Shown: piece by piece, positions 1-13,000 of the stretch
Layout of the letters: each line of letters opens with the position of its first letter
How positions within the stretch are numbered: the stretch's first letter is position 1
Assembly (NCBI RefSeq): GCF_040712315.1
Contig: NC_134015.1
Location: forward strand, 59,287,964 to 59,351,963
Length of the DNA stretch: 64,000 bases
Source: Castanea sativa
Taxonomy: Eukaryota; Streptophyta; Magnoliopsida; Fagales; Fagaceae
Direction of reading: 5' to 3'
The notes under the pieces: generated by a model
Told to the model about the DNA's origin: nothing
Seen by the model: the letters and a program-made list of their open reading frames with translations, nothing else
Databases searched by the model: none
Position numbers and translations under genes: made by a program

Positions 1-288
1 ATCTTACGCCCTACTAAAAACAATACCACACATTATAAGAGTTTAATCGTTATATGAGGTCTCTTTTTTTTTAACCAAGGCATTGTTTAAAATATCTCAA
101 CCATATCATCTGCTGTTAAGTTTTTAGCTATGTACTAATGGGGAACTTTTGTGACAAGTACAAAAAGAATAAAGTAAAAACAGATACAACACGAGTGAAA
201 ATCAAACAAAATTGTTCTTCATTATTCATTTAGATATACATTACATATTAAGTCTGAATACAGAGAAAGAGAAGTCCTAAACTAGGTC
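1..288. other. Spacer downstream of the antisense gene
   Basis: This AT-rich stretch has no convincing frame. It follows the second in-frame stop of the antisense gene (289-291) and would be its 3' untranslated or flanking sequence. Several AATAAT-like signals can be read on the minus strand, but none is decisive. Confidence 0.4.
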
Positions 289-2845
289 CTAAGCTTTTGG
301 AGGAGGATCTTGCTGAGAAGTGCTGGTTGCCTCGGTCTCTTTCAGCTCCAACTCAAAAGGAGACAGAACTTGCTTTCCTTTGTCTGCTGCCTTCGTTGGA
401 GGGACATTGGATTCTATGGTTTGGCTCAGGCCCTTCTCGACATCCCCGCCTCCTTCCTTTTCTTTATTGGAACCTAAAGGTTCTGTAGGATCTGGAATTA
501 GCTTTGGGACCATGGGAGGAAGAGCAGGAAGAGTTGTTTCAGGGGTAGGAGTAGCAGCAGGAGCCTCTTCAATCTCCTATATCTCCAGGGGAAGCCAAAC
601 ATTCTCGGACTTCCTCAGCTCCGAGGCTAGAGGAACTCCTGCTCTGTTTAGAGCCTCCCCCCAAACTTTCTGACAGTACTCCCGGCACAAGGCCGTGAAA
701 GCCTCTGTCAGCTGCTCCTCGGTGGCAGCTACCCCTTCCTCGTAACTCGCCTGTTTGGCAGCTTCTAAAGAACGTTGAAATGCGCCGGCTTCTTCCTTCA
801 TCAGCGCAAGTTCCTTTTTCAAATCCGAGCGTTCCCTTTGGACTCGGGAGAGCTCATCATCTTTTTCATGAAGGAGCTTGCGCTGCCCTTCTATCTGGGT
901 CTTCATGGTCTTCAGGTTTGCCTCGGCCCCATTCCTCTCTCTTTTCAGCTCAGCCACCTCAGAGATAAGCTTCTCATTTTCAGCAATGGCCGTGCCTAAG
1001 GACTTCTCAGTCTCCATCCGAATTTCAAGCTCTGTTCTGGCCTTCTTCCTAGTATCTTCTATAAACTTCTCGGCCATAAAGACTTCCTGAACGGCCTGCA
1101 ATAAAGTATGAGGAAATTAGGTATAATAGGACACTGATGAATAATCCAATGCTGTTAAAAATGTAATCTTCCTAAAAAGTTAAACTTACCAGGGCTAGAT
1201 CCCTTTTTAGAGACAGGAATAATTGAGGTTGGCTCATCCTCTCCAAAGTCTCCATATCTTTCGGCAGCAGAAAAGGGCGTTCCAACACTTCTGCCAAGTG
1301 ATGGGCATGACCTTGCTGGGTCGCCCTGATACTGGACTGGCAGGAGATAGGTGCGCCGTCCAGCCTTAAGTCAGGGGACCAGGTGGCCAGTGCTCGGCGC
1401 ACTTCGGCCACGTCCCTGATCTCCCCGCTTTCAACTGAGCGGGCCTTGCCTTTGCCTTTATCCAGCCTCTGCTGCTGAACGGGTGGCGGTTGTTGTCGCG
1501 ATTTCTTTGGTTCCTTGCCGCTTGTCTCCTCGGCCTCCCCCTTTCTCTTCTTTTTGGGATCCTCGGCTAGAAGTTTTGGCTCAGCTGGAGGAGGGGGAGG
1601 TGGCAAAGATGAAAGAGCTTGAGACCCCCCCGTCTTTCTCTCAGCAACCTTTGTAGCTCTCGTGGTTAGGAGACCCTTCATCCTGTCCATATCCTCCTCG
1701 GATTCGTCCTCTGGTCGGGCAACGACTAACCCTGCAATTCCAGAGGCCTCAGTGGCTTCTTCTTCCTTGTCAGATAGTACGACGAACTGGTTCCCTCGAG
1801 GTCTTTCGGTGTCTTCAAGTTGGAATTGTTCTATCTCCTCGTCTAGCGTGTTAGAAGAAGACACTTGCTCCTCTGGGACAGCAATGCCCTGGGAGTGCAC
1901 GGCGAGGGGAATTGCCGCTATGGGCTGTGTGTACAAAACGGTGTGGGGGGCTTCAGGGAAATCGTGGTCGTCCAAAAAATGGGGCCGGGCTACGTTTATC
2001 TTCTTTCGCCTTCGGTCACCCGCGACTATGGCGTTTTCTATCTCCTGGAAGTCCGAGGAAATGGGATTGTACCCCAGAATCAGATGAGCAGCCCTAAGTT
2101 GTAGGTCCTCGCTGACAAACACTTCAGAGCGCAGTACTCGGTTGAGATCTGCAACGTTGTAGTGGCTTAAGCGTGGGCGCACGTGTTGCTTATCTGCAAA
2201 GAAAGACACCAAAGCAAACGAACATGGTCAGATTCACACAACATATAATAAACTTAGAATAAACATGAATACATGTGAATACGCATTTTTATGAGTGTTA
2301 GAGGAAGTTGTGCGGTGGGGGGGTTAATCCTAAGGTGTCGCACCTGGATCTCCCCACTCAACTGGGTAGTGGAGGCCGTCGTGCCAGTTCCCAGAGACGA
2401 TCAGGTAGTCATCCTTCATGCCTTTGTTGGATTTGGGCAGACAGGAGATTAGCCTAACGACGCTGGAACGGGATTTAATGTAGTAGCCTACGTTGGAGAG
2501 TTTATGGGACTCGTACAGAAAGACGACATCGTGCCAGGTGAGGTTTAGGCCCATTTGCTCGTTTAGAGCATCGATGCTACCGAAAACTCTAAAAACGTTT
2601 GGGAGGCACTGATCGGGACATAATCGGTGGTTGCGAAGGTACTCGCTAGTTACAGGCTTCATTGGGAGGGTCATCCCACCCTCTACAAAGGCTATCATTG
2701 GGATGATAACCTCTCCCTCCTTTCTAGAGCCAGCCACGGCTTTTGCCGGGCAATATTTTAAACCTACATCGCCGGGAATGTGATACTTGGCTCTGAAGCC
2801 TTCCATTCCAGCGGCGGTATCAACTAGACACTTGAACTTTCCCAT
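289..2845 (-). pseudogene. Spliced 'putative gypsy-type transposon' family gene, antisense in LTR element, one internal stop
   Basis: Three exons join in phase: 2845-2344, 2193-1190 and 1095 down to a TAG at 577-579. Introns are 2343-2194 (donor CAG|GTGCGA, acceptor TTTGCAG) and 1189-1096 (donor CTG|GTAAGT, acceptor TTGCAG). The product to the first stop is 674 residues. After the TAG the same frame stays open to 289-291, another 96 codons including the final stop, so the TAG looks like a recent nonsense mutation. Residues about 1-165 resemble the plant domain Pfam calls 'putative gypsy type transposon', with IPMIAFVEGG, RLCPDQCLPNVFR and a WHDG segment near the end. The middle is charged and proline-rich with basic KKKRKGEAE-like stretches. 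The third exon is a long Glu/Lys/Arg coiled coil. Biochemical function is unknown. ATG 2845 was chosen because it follows a splice acceptor and no in-frame ATG lies upstream in the 5' exon. Confidence 0.75.
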
Positions 2846-3125
2846 CAAATATGAACGAAAGGCTAAAATCTAAAAGGGGGAATGATTAGAAGGAGGGCCG
2901 AGGACAGGGTCCGAGGAGAAAGGGTTAAGAGAAAAAAAGGAATAAGAACTTACAGACTTGAAGTTGTGCGAGTTTCCACGGAGTTGTGTAGACAAAAGGT
3001 GATTGCTGATGTTTTGATGGGATTAGTCTCTGGAGAAATAAATGAAGGCGCAGATTCCCGAAGCGTCACGACGTGCGAGAAGCGGCCTCGAAATTATATT
3101 TGTCCCGCCCAAATTTTCATGGGAT
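2846..3125 (-). promoter_or_regulatory. Probable promoter and 5'-UTR exon of the antisense gene
   Basis: On the minus strand a TATA-like AAATATAATTTC lies near 3105-3116. Downstream is a stretch ending at a consensus donor, AAGTCT|GTAAGT (intron starts 2953). The intron closes at CTTTTAG (acceptor at 2870, or 2863 for a second AG), just before the ATG at 2845. The 5' exon has an in-frame stop and no in-frame ATG, so it would be untranslated. Promoter activity is inferred from sequence only. Confidence 0.5.
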
Positions 3126-3357
3126 GATAAGGACCGTTGGATGCTCATCTCACCGTTGAACGTGGGGGACAAGGTATAACTTACAAATAATAAATGCGCG
3201 CGTTTTTGAAAATAAAACCGCCAAGTGTCACCCTCCGGAACGCGAAACGATTTTCACACGTGTGGTTATTTGCAGAAAGTGTGGAGGAAGTGTTCGTTGG
3301 ATCAAAACCCTATTTTTCTCCTCGGATGATGAAAAAAATAGAGTTTTGAGGGGCTAT

Positions 3358-4047
3358 TGTGGGGAGTAAAAGGACCCAAGTGGGCATATGGGCCTTTGGG
3401 CTGTAACATGGAGGGCCGACCTGCTTCAGGATTAAACTCTATGAGTTGGCCCATGCGTCGAGGGTCCGAGGATGCAGCCGAGGGAGAGTTTCACCTTGGA
3501 CAGATCCTGGAGAACTCAAGATTTCATTATAAAGGTCAAGGCACAACTCTGGAAAGACTAGTGGTTAAAAGGGGACATCCTGAATCTTCTAAATGCACTA
3601 GTATTAAAGAAAATATCAAGGGTAAAGGCTGCCACCTCCGCATTAAAGGCTCTGCACCTACCTCCCTGACTGCATTAATGGGGAGGTGACCCCTGAGCAG
3701 TGAGGTGAAAACTTCTAGTCACTATCCAAAAAGTATCAAGTAAGGAAGTACAAAAGGGAGGTAAAGGCCAAAGAATGAGGGGCGGTAGCTAAGAGAGAAG
3801 TGAAGAAATTGTAATCTTTAAGGAAGAAAGAGAAATACAAAAGAAGTGGTCCTCGGCTCGAGTCCGAGGAGATTCATTGCAATTATTGTTCGTTATTTAC
3901 TTGTATTTGTTTATAAAAGTCTGTTATCGAGCTCCTAGTACTTCTAACCTAGGTTTCAAGCCCACACTCTACAAATTTTATTGTTTAAGGCTCATTGGGC
4001 CTGAACCTGTGATTGTCTTTGGGTCCAGGTGCAATTGTGCACTTACA
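3358..4047 (+). repeat. 3' LTR, 690 bp
   Basis: It starts TGTGGGGAGTAAAAGG and ends GCACTTACA. It shares its start, its middle (GGGCCGACCTRC, the CATTAATGGGGARGTGAC block) and its end with the solo copy at 28843-29576. The next five bases are TATAT, the expected target-site copy if the element is complete upstream. No TATA box as clear as the TATTTAAGG of the second copy is present. Confidence 0.8.
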
Positions 4048-7000
4048 TATATTTGGTGTTTTTTTTTATTATTCTTTTTTGAAGGGGTCTATATTCTTCT
4101 AACAATTATTATTTTGTATTATATTTTTCTAATTTTTTTTTGGTACAAAATTATTAAGTTTCAAATTTCTCATTCTCTTAAAGAGATTATCATGATAATC
4201 AATACTTATCATATATAATTACATAGGGACTAAACTTAGGGACTAGGGTGACGATATTGTTGGGTTAATATTGAATGGACCAAATAGACTAAAATATTGA
4301 ATGGGCTTAAGTAAATATTTTGGTCTATTTGGTCTATTTGTTTATTCATAAGTAAATACACCAAAGTGGACTGAATAAACTAACATGAACCAAAGTGAAT
4401 CAAAGTGGACCGAATAGACCAAATCAAATCGAATTTAACTAAAATGGATCGAAGAGGACTAAAATGGACCAAAGTGGACCAAATGCCAAACCATAATCAG
4501 TAAACATAACTCCAAAAATTAATAATAATTATAATAATAAAGTGATGTAAAACCATAATCTATGATATGTAATGTATTCCAATGTGATGGAAATGATTTG
4601 TTGTTAAAGTAACATCAATCAGATTTGTTATCACATTAATATTCTTGAGTAAATTATTAAGCATGATTCTATGTGCCTATTGAATCGGTACCACATAGAG
4701 AAAGTTGGTACACCACAAAAAAGCATATCAAGAAAACCATTTGCATGCAATATTTTTGTAATACCCCATATACTTTTATTTGAGGTTATTATTAAGTTTT
4801 CTTTTAAATATAATTGTTGGGCCATAAGTATTATTTTTATTAATAACTGCAGCCCACTACCCCAATAAGTCCACATCTCTAATACAAACTACAAGGTAGA
4901 GGAAGAGATAGTCAAGGTTTTATCAAAGAGGCTAAGAGGTTTTTCCTTGGAGTTTAAAGAACATACAAGTGAAGAGGCAATCCAATTGTTCAATGTATGA
5001 TTTCTCACCGTTAGAAACAAAGAATTAAGGAGTTAGAATTTTATCATGGAAAACTTTAGTGATGTGTAGATTGTGGAATTGGTAATTTCTTAGATTACGA
5101 TTTACACTGTTTCAATAATTCTGGAATCTTAAGTTGCCATTGTTCGGACCCTAGAACAAAAGCCGAAACTATTAAGTCCATGAATAAGGCTTGCATCATT
5201 TTTGTATGGCTATAAGAATTGTTGGGCTATGATCTATACCGTAAGGTTAATCATGATTTACCAGAGAAATTGTAACCGACCCCACACATGATTTGCTAGA
5301 GAATTTGCACCGACCCCACCCATGTGCCACTAGTTAACTTTGTCAAAGTCTAGGTTCCCTGATGGTGTATTGATAACTTCCATAGTCATTGCCTAGGTGT
5401 TGACTATTTCCTACACAATAAACCATTTAAGGGTTCAAGTGACACGGCTACAATTTCTTTAAAAAGGATAAGGACAAATGTGATATTTTCATACCAAAAT
5501 TCTCATATTAATCCGTAAGTTCAATGAATGTAAATCCATGAACAATATCATATTGGTTTTGGCCCACCATTTGCATTGGGGATTATATATTAAATCCTAA
5601 AGTGTTAGCTATTGCATTCCTCTTGGTAAAATAAGTTTCGATTAATGCAAGGATGTATCATTGATTAGAATACCATTGATTAGAAAAACGTTAATTTAGT
5701 GCTGAAAGTGTTATTAGTTCAGCAAAGTATAATCCTAGCGAGTCAATTTGAATAGTTCTATAAGCTTTATATTTTTTAGAAGATATTAAGTATATTTCTA
5801 TTATTGATTATAGGTCATATTTAAGAGTATTTTGAGACTATTTGGAGAGTGTTTCAACTAGACTTTCAGAGTGATTCAAGTGTTGTAAGTAATTATGCAT
5901 AATATGCACAAGTTTTGTCTCTTAGGTTCTTAGAAGTTAAAAGTTTCAAAAGTTTTGTATTTCAAACTTATATTTTCTAAGTTTGTCAAAAGTATTTTTG
6001 TAACATTAAAAGAGAAATTTCGACTATTAAATAATATTTTAAAGAGATACTTCAAATTTTAAATAACGTTTAAAATATCCAAATCTCATTTAAAAGATGA
6101 TTTTTAAATTAAATCATTTTCCGAAAATAATTGAGTTTCAAAGTAAGTTCTCTAAAAAGGTCCTTGTTCTTTAATTTGTTAAAACCAAGTGATTTCAAAG
6201 TCATATTCCTATTCTCCAAATGGTATTTAAAATGTTTCTTTTAGCAAATTGAAATTTCAGATTTACTCAAGAATTGTATTATATTTGTATAAATTCCTTA
6301 ATTCCTATTTGTTCCTTAAGGGAGTCAAGCATCCTTTGATTTATGTATCAATTTAATATTGAGATATTCGATATGCCTTTATTGTTGGAATAATTGTTAA
6401 TAGCTAGTTAGAAAATTATTCTATTTTGTATATATTTTGTTTTGTGATATATGACTCAAATTAAGTGTTTTTAGAATTGATTAGATATATGTGTAAATCC
6501 GTTCACAGAATTGTATCTGAGAATATATGTTGATCCCTCACCAGCAGGGGTTAGATGTTGGTATCTACTCACAGGATTGTATGTGAGGATATGTGATGTG
6601 CATATATAACACTGTGCTCTGATCAATTATATGTATGTGTTTTCTAATGATTTTAATGATTTTAAGATGTGATTCCATATGTATTAAGTGATTCGTTATA
6701 TGTTTTGGAATAATTATTTTTGATTTCATTGAATGAGTTTGTGAAAAAAAAAAATCAAAATACTCGAGCTTTGCTTGACTCTATTCCGTTGTGTATTCTG
6801 TATAATTACTTATTAGATGTGTGTCTCACCTCATCAATTACTATTTTCAGATTAAAGTGTAGTTAGGAATATAGATCCTTTGGATCGCTTTGTAAGGTGC
6901 GAGGTAAAGCGTGGAAGTTGTAAGCTACTTCAGTATTTCTTCAAGATTTATAGAATTTTAGTTACCTTTATTTTGTAATTCATGTTTTATATAGTGGAGA

Positions 7001-7647
7001 TTATTTCCAATTTGTGGAGTTTAGATTTTTTTTTTTTTTTTTTTGTAAGAGGTTTTTAAGAGTATTGTTTCTTTGGAGTTTTGATTTATTTTGGGATTAT
7101 TTATGTTTATTGAGTTATATAAGTTCAGCAAGTTAGTCATGCATCTAAATTCATGACAATTTTATACAAAAAGAAATAGAAAGGGAGAAAAAACAACCCT
7201 TTGTTAAGAGCTTTTATAATCTCTATCTCTTGACGTTGATGAAAATGACATATGGTTCTCTGCGAAATTGAACCCTTCAACCTAGTCTTGAATACTACAT
7301 TAGCATACCGATATGTATACAATAGTGATATGAAATTTTTTTTTTTTCAGGCGAGTATAAACAGAAAATAAATAAATGGTGTCTACGCCCAATGCATTTC
7401 TATTACATATATTTTCAATTATAAGTTACATTTATAATGCATGTGTTAAGTTATGGTAGTAGTGAAAAGTGATAATCATATTATGATTGATAAGTTATAA
7501 TTAGTTTTGAGAAAGATTAAGGCATAATGCATTATTGCATATATTAATATTTATACACATTTGTTTTTAATAGAATGGAAAGAAAATGATTACACGACCA
7601 CTGATGTGGCTAAACAGAAATATAGTAACAATAAATATTATGCTTCA

Positions 7648-7649
<2 letters not shown>
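4048..7649. other. AT-rich intergenic DNA with degenerate short repeats
   Basis: I see no gene here. About 4280-4490 contains many degenerate copies of an AAAGTGGACCRAAT-type unit and its complement, probably the remains of a transposon with subterminal repeats. Positions 5252-5321 hold two imperfect copies of a 35-bp unit containing CCGACCCCAC. About 6485-6600 holds two diverged copies of a unit with CACAGRATTGTATSTGAG. A T-run lies near 7028-7043. Confidence 0.5.
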
Positions 7650-7705
<56 letters not shown>

Positions 7706-7716
7706 GTATGTATATA
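7650..7716. repeat. (TA)n then (TATG)n compound microsatellite
   Basis: About 21 TA units run directly into about six TATG units and then TATATAA. This is a simple-sequence tract likely to vary in length. Confidence 0.95.
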
Positions 7717-9705
7717 AATTGCTGATTTCCTTCGTTGTATCTTAGTGCATGTGGAGTATAGGGTTCACATGTGTGGTGTGACAATGTTGCATGCTATGTG
7801 GAGGAGGCTAGGAAGGGACACGTGCTCAATTTGTGTTCCATTTATGGATGTTTGGTTGGTTTCTACTGTAACCAAGAGCCAGAAGCAAAACACTAGCTGT
7901 TCATTAAAGAAAAACCAAGACTATACAAACTGCATCACAGCCCCAACTAGAGATGCGACAAAGAGTAACACATGGAACAACAAGAAGCATATATCAAGAG
8001 TCTGAATTAATCACAAACCAGCTTCAAAATTCATTCAGGAAATCTATTGAGTGTTTGCAAACACATTGAAATACCAACTAGTTTGTGGAAAGATCAATTG
8101 TCTGATTATGTACTCACGTTTTTTTTTTTCTTTTTTTGATGGATGATTATCTACTCAAGTAAACCCTCAAAGTATGTATTACAGTTTCCATACTTAGAAC
8201 CGTTACCAAGAAAGAAAAAAAAAAAGAAAAGAGACTTGATGGAATTCATGCTGAAATTACTTTGTAGATGTCAATGAATTCAGTTGGTAAAGTCTACTAT
8301 TATTGCATAATGAGAGACTCCCATTATGTAGTCTATTGTCCCAATAAGCCTTCAATGAACTTAAAAATAAAATAACTTTTGTTTAGCTCAAAAACTCCGC
8401 ACACATTATTGTTATGTTGATAATTTCCAAACATGGCAATAGAAGCTATATATGCTAAGGCTGTAAATGAACATGGCTTGAAGGGGCTACATTTTATCGC
8501 AATCTGCACATCTTTGTGGTTTTCTTTCAAAGCCAGCATTGTCGGCACTCCATCTTTAAGTTTCTATTAGGTAAAGGTTGCCAGCAGATTGATTATTATG
8601 CTTATAATCCAAGTAGTATTTTTTAAACACTTTTTTCATGGTCGATTTTAATCCCCAACTAAGCAAGGAGCACAAAGGTTAAGGCGCATGTGAAAATTGC
8701 AGGTATGAGTCTTATTGCTTGCTTTGTAAATTTGTTAGTGCTTGTGGTCTGTTACTGCAGGTTCTAGTATCATACAATGTCTGTTTTATCTTTATCAATT
8801 ACCCTAATAATTGCACTTAGATAATTACTGATTCTGTTACTTTTTAACTTGTTAACAAGGCTTCTAATGGTAACACTACATACTCATGGGCTGTTTGTAA
8901 CAACTAGCTATTATGTAATCAAGTTCGGAGAGAGTAGCAGCAATGACTTGTTTGAGAACTTGAATTTGCTTCCTGTATGCTGGTCCTAAAAACAAGCTCT
9001 ATCCGACTTTGGCTAGACTCGTGAAATTTACTGAAGTTGACAAGCACTAGCAGAAAGATTAGGCTATGTACATGTGATATTTGCAACAATATGCCAATCT
9101 GGAGTCTGGACCCATTTCCAAAGAAGTAGGCTCATTCGCATAAGCTTGGATTAATCAGAGTTGCTTGTGACTTTTATCCCCAAACACCTTGGTGGAAAGT
9201 CTCATGGGCAATTACCAATTGAGGCGACCTGCCCCAGTGCTGGACTTTTCATTCAAATCTAAACTTAAGAAAGCCAATGTGATATTTTTCCAGATCATCT
9301 CTAATGCCAGTAACTAAGCAATACGCAGCTTTAAAAGGAAATCTAGCTTCATTCTACTTTAACCACATCTACATGAATAGTAAAACTGTTGAAGAGGCCC
9401 CCCAGTTATGATAAGCAACTTAATAGATGCCCGTGAAAGTAACTTGTTTAAGAGCTAATTGCAGGCCATATAGGATAGTGGTAATGATTCAGTTCAAAGT
9501 TATTATCTCACTAAAGCAAGTGGAAAAGGCAAAAGATAACACAAAGTAAGAGTAACCTTTTTGGAAGAACATCAACCATGTATCTGTAAACTTATCATAA
9601 GACATTGCAGAAAATCTACTAAATATACATAATCATTGGATACATTTTACAGGAGATAAGATCCAACACATATCTCAGATTATACGTCTATTGACCTTGT
9701 GATAT
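7717..9705. other. Intergenic, no supported gene
   Basis: Several frames of 60-90 codons exist on both strands, but none has recognisable domains, flanking splice signals or coding-like composition. An untranslated or non-coding transcript cannot be excluded. Confidence 0.4.
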
Positions 9706-10041
9706 TCAATGGGATTTCGTAGTATTTCCTTCTTGAATACATGCAGATTCAAGAAAAGAAGGCAACACAAGAGGAGAAAGTAGAGGTATGGGTTCTTTAC
9801 TGTGATAGAATGAATTCAATGAAGAAGATGACGATGAAGAGGGATTAGAACCACTCACAAATGGATTTTGCGCACCATTGCATGCTGTAGGGACTCTTGG
9901 CTTTAGCTGGAGAGGGCAGGGAGCTTGCCTTTGTAAACGGCGGCTTAAAGATCTTCCAAATACAAAGTCATCCTTATGAACACAAGTTTGGAAGCCAGGA
10001 AACTCAGCACTGGAGTCCTCCATTGTGTTTTGAGTTGCCAT
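9706..10041 (-). CDS. Small hypothetical protein, 111 aa
   Basis: One uninterrupted frame starts at an ATG in good context (AAAATGGC) and ends at 9706-9708. The product is Ser/Pro/Leu-rich. Near its start it has DFVFGRSLSRRLQRQ, a basic patch. In the middle is a run of serines (about residues 68-75), then IPLLSPLVLPSF near the C-terminus. It has no signal peptide, membrane segment or catalytic motif. The length and the FGRSLSRR...LLSPLVLP layout recall small uncharacterised plant proteins, but I cannot name a family. A TATATATA on the minus strand near 10268-10277 could be its TATA box, giving a 5' leader of about 200 nt. It is about 3 kb downstream of the ACR-type gene on the same strand and apparently independent of it. 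Confidence 0.5.
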   Translation of the reverse strand: MATQNTMEDSSAEFPGFQTCVHKDDFVFGRSLSRRLQRQAPCPLQLKPRVPTACNGAQNPFVSGSNPSSSSSSSLNSFYHSKEPIPLLSPLVLPSFLESACIQEGNTTKSH

Positions 10042-10079
10042 TTTTTAATGTTCTTGAACCTCCTTATGTATTCACTTAA

Positions 10080-13000
10080 TAGTAGGCTACAGGGAGTGAG
10101 ACTGTGAGAGTTAGATCTCAAGGATGTAAATTAATGAGGCTTAGTTTAAATGGATTTTACTAGCTGCATTCATTAAGAATTCTACCCTGAAATTTACTTT
10201 GTGGACTTTAACTGATAATTGCACTCTTATGGGGCCATAATTGGCCAGCACGAGAATGGCATTTCATATATATATGTGGATATAACGAATCATCTTATAT
10301 TAACAAAAGAGCCTGAATAAAATATACAGGCCTAACTATTGTGAAACCATTCATGTGAGGGAAGGTAGCTCAGTTTGCTGTGTCCTTAAGAAATTTGCAA
10401 TTGCCTATCCATTTCCATGTGAAAGAAGAATCAAGGCACACATTAAAATCCCCAATTTGAATGACAGCAAGAAGCACATGACACTTTAATTAGTGATTCA
10501 CTGCCTTCCCATCCCCAAAATAACTTTTAGAAAAGTGGGTAACATGACTTGATTTCTTTATTTTAAGATTTGACAGAATCATGGCCATTGTTTTATGATA
10601 TAGTACCATGTGCTACTAAAGTTTATTACATTATATCTTAAAATTATGGTCATGATTTGGCTATGATTATCATGCCAACCAAGATGATCCCAGTAAACTT
10701 TATGTTACTACATATATATATATTATTATTTATAAATCACAAACCCAATGCTAGACACGTTCGGAGCATTGGCTGCTGACTAGTCCATGCAGAACACAAA
10801 ACACTAGTGATGTATCAGTTCTGTGCACGTCTGTCTATTTGTTCTCTCTTTTGCCTTGCAAGACGCTTGTATAAAAATTTAATATAAATATGTTTAAGCC
10901 CACTGGCTGATTTTCTCAGGGACACTTATTGGTTAATGTAATGAGTAATACTACAGTTGCCGCAACATTTTTCACAACAATTGAGTCAATAAATTGTTAT
11001 TAATTCCTACATGGACATACCATTCACATCATTTTATTTGTTCTCAAATCTAGATAACTTGTCAACTCAACCGTGGTTAAAAAAAAATTGTAAGAGCAGT
11101 TAGTCTCTTTGGACTTGTTGGCAGTGTAGTTGGGGTAGTTCTGAAATTTATTAGAAGACAACTGTGATTTTGCAGTGAAACCAAGTGCCATCAGTAGCCG
11201 CTTACAGCTGCTAAAAGCTACTGAGCAAAACTTATAGATTCTTACAGGACCGACACACACAGCACAAAACATTAATATCTGCATGTAACACTATAGAACA
11301 GTACATGTGCTGTGTGTTTAAATTAGATATTTCGCTTCTCAAAAAAAAAGATATTTCAAGTGCAACTCGAAATCGTGGCAGAAAAAAGAAATTGCAAATG
11401 AGGTCAATTCTTTGTACCAATACAACAAATATCATACACTGTTTAACTCTTTTAAAAAGAAACTTAGTGCTAATTTTGGTTAGATTTACCCAATGATCCT
11501 TCTTATATCTAATCACTATCATGTTAATTAAAAAGCATAATTTTTTAAACTATGGTTTACTTCTAAATAAATAGAATCATTAGGGATGCAGATTATTATT
11601 TTCCTTCATTAATGTTTTATATTTTCCTTCTTTTACTCTTTGACCAGAAGATAGGATTGTTTTTCCTATATTAACCATTTTTCTTGGTGGCTCATCTAAT
11701 CAACAAGAGTCGCCAAAATAAAAAGTACGATTCATAATGTTCATCTTTATCTACACAAAAGCAAGTTATTTTTTCTTTTTGCCGAATAATCATTTGTGGT
11801 TACTTCAGAAAAGTATTTTCTCTACTGAATTCAAAACATTTGATCTTAAACATCTTTGGATTGATAAAGATAGCCACATATTGATTATCAACAAAGTTCC
11901 AATTTCTTACCAACTTGGTGATCCATCTATCTTTATTTCCTATTGAGGTGGCAGCTCCTGGATCTAGTTAAAAAAGCCATGTGGAGGCACCCCCACATAA
12001 CACACCAATCAACCAATCATGTAGGTGGTGATGAGAATAAAGAATGGTAAGGTGTGGACACAAATTCAAAAAAGACGACAAATTTTCCCTTGCCTTTTTC
12101 TTCTATCCAGATTTTTTGTTGGGCCTTTTTTATGCCTTTTGAGCATTCAAACTACATCACCTTCCTCTTACCAGTCGGTCAAAAAGAATGTTCACGATGG
12201 CTTTGGATTGGACTTGAAGGATTTGGGACTATTTCAATTTAGAAAAGAATTATTGGTAAACCATTACTATCGAGATGGGTTTTGGAAAGCAGGAGGAACT
12301 TTTATCGTTCATAGAAGAAACATACATATTACCAAATCATTTCGCCGCTAACGAGGATTAGAGCCAAAAAAATTCCAACCTGATTCTATTATAAGAAAAA
12401 AAAAAGTGGACTTTCAAAGTGTTGAACATAAAATAATTCAACATTGGCCCCGCCCTTCAACAACAAACCAAATGATTTCTTCCCAAACCAGACCCAACTC
12501 TAAAGTGCCTGTCTTTGTCAGAGAGTGATATTAGAGATCCCATATCCAAATTCTAGGTAGAAAATTGAATTTTAAACCCCAAGACTAAGGAAAGCTAAGC
12601 CGCCACTCAAATAGCCCATCCAATGGGAGACATAGGGCAATAGAATGGTCAAGGTTCGGAAGCTTTAGTCCACAAAAAAAAAAATTTCTTAGTGGCATCT
12701 TTTTCATTGAGAATATCTTTCAACGAGCTTTTCAATAGTATCATAACACTTTCACACAATGAAGCTTCAATTTTGGGGACAATCCAAAATTAGAGTCAAA
12801 AAGTTATTTTAACCTATCTATAAAATAAAATATCAAAAGACAAGAAGGTATAGAATAATAGCACACAAGATTAGATTAGGGCAGTAAACAATTATGTTCA
12901 CAAATTAGATTTTACACTTTCCTTCTTTGATTTCAAGAATCCAACAAGAGGTTGGAGTTTTAGTAACAAATAAAGGTCAAGGCAGGACAAGTGGTATTTA

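Larger units (their letters stand above)
1..4047 (+). mobile_element. LTR retrotransposon, 3' portion (5' part outside window)
   Basis: The element is identified from its 3' end. A purine-rich tract (3341-3357, ending GAGGGGCTAT) sits directly in front of a sequence that begins TGTGGGGAG (3358) and ends CTTACA (4047). This is the order polypurine tract then 3' LTR for an element transcribed on the + strand. A second copy of the same terminal sequence occurs alone at 28843-29576, which confirms it is an LTR. No gag-pol frame is visible in the window; the internal region instead holds a spliced gene on the opposite strand (289-2845). The 5' LTR, primer-binding site and polyprotein would lie before position 1. 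The superfamily cannot be decided without pol; Ty3/Gypsy is my guess from the type of antisense gene. Confidence 0.75.

Noticed and set aside
1662..2104. Plus-strand frames of 60-140 codons under the antisense gene
   Set aside because: They overlap exon 2 of the minus-strand gene, which has splice signals and protein similarity; the plus-strand frames have neither.
3877..4218. 113-codon frame across the LTR end
   Set aside because: It begins in the LTR and runs into T-rich flank; hydrophobic composition comes from T runs.
7745..8005. 86-codon plus-strand frame after the microsatellite
   Set aside because: No homology that I recognise and no supporting promoter; left unannotated.
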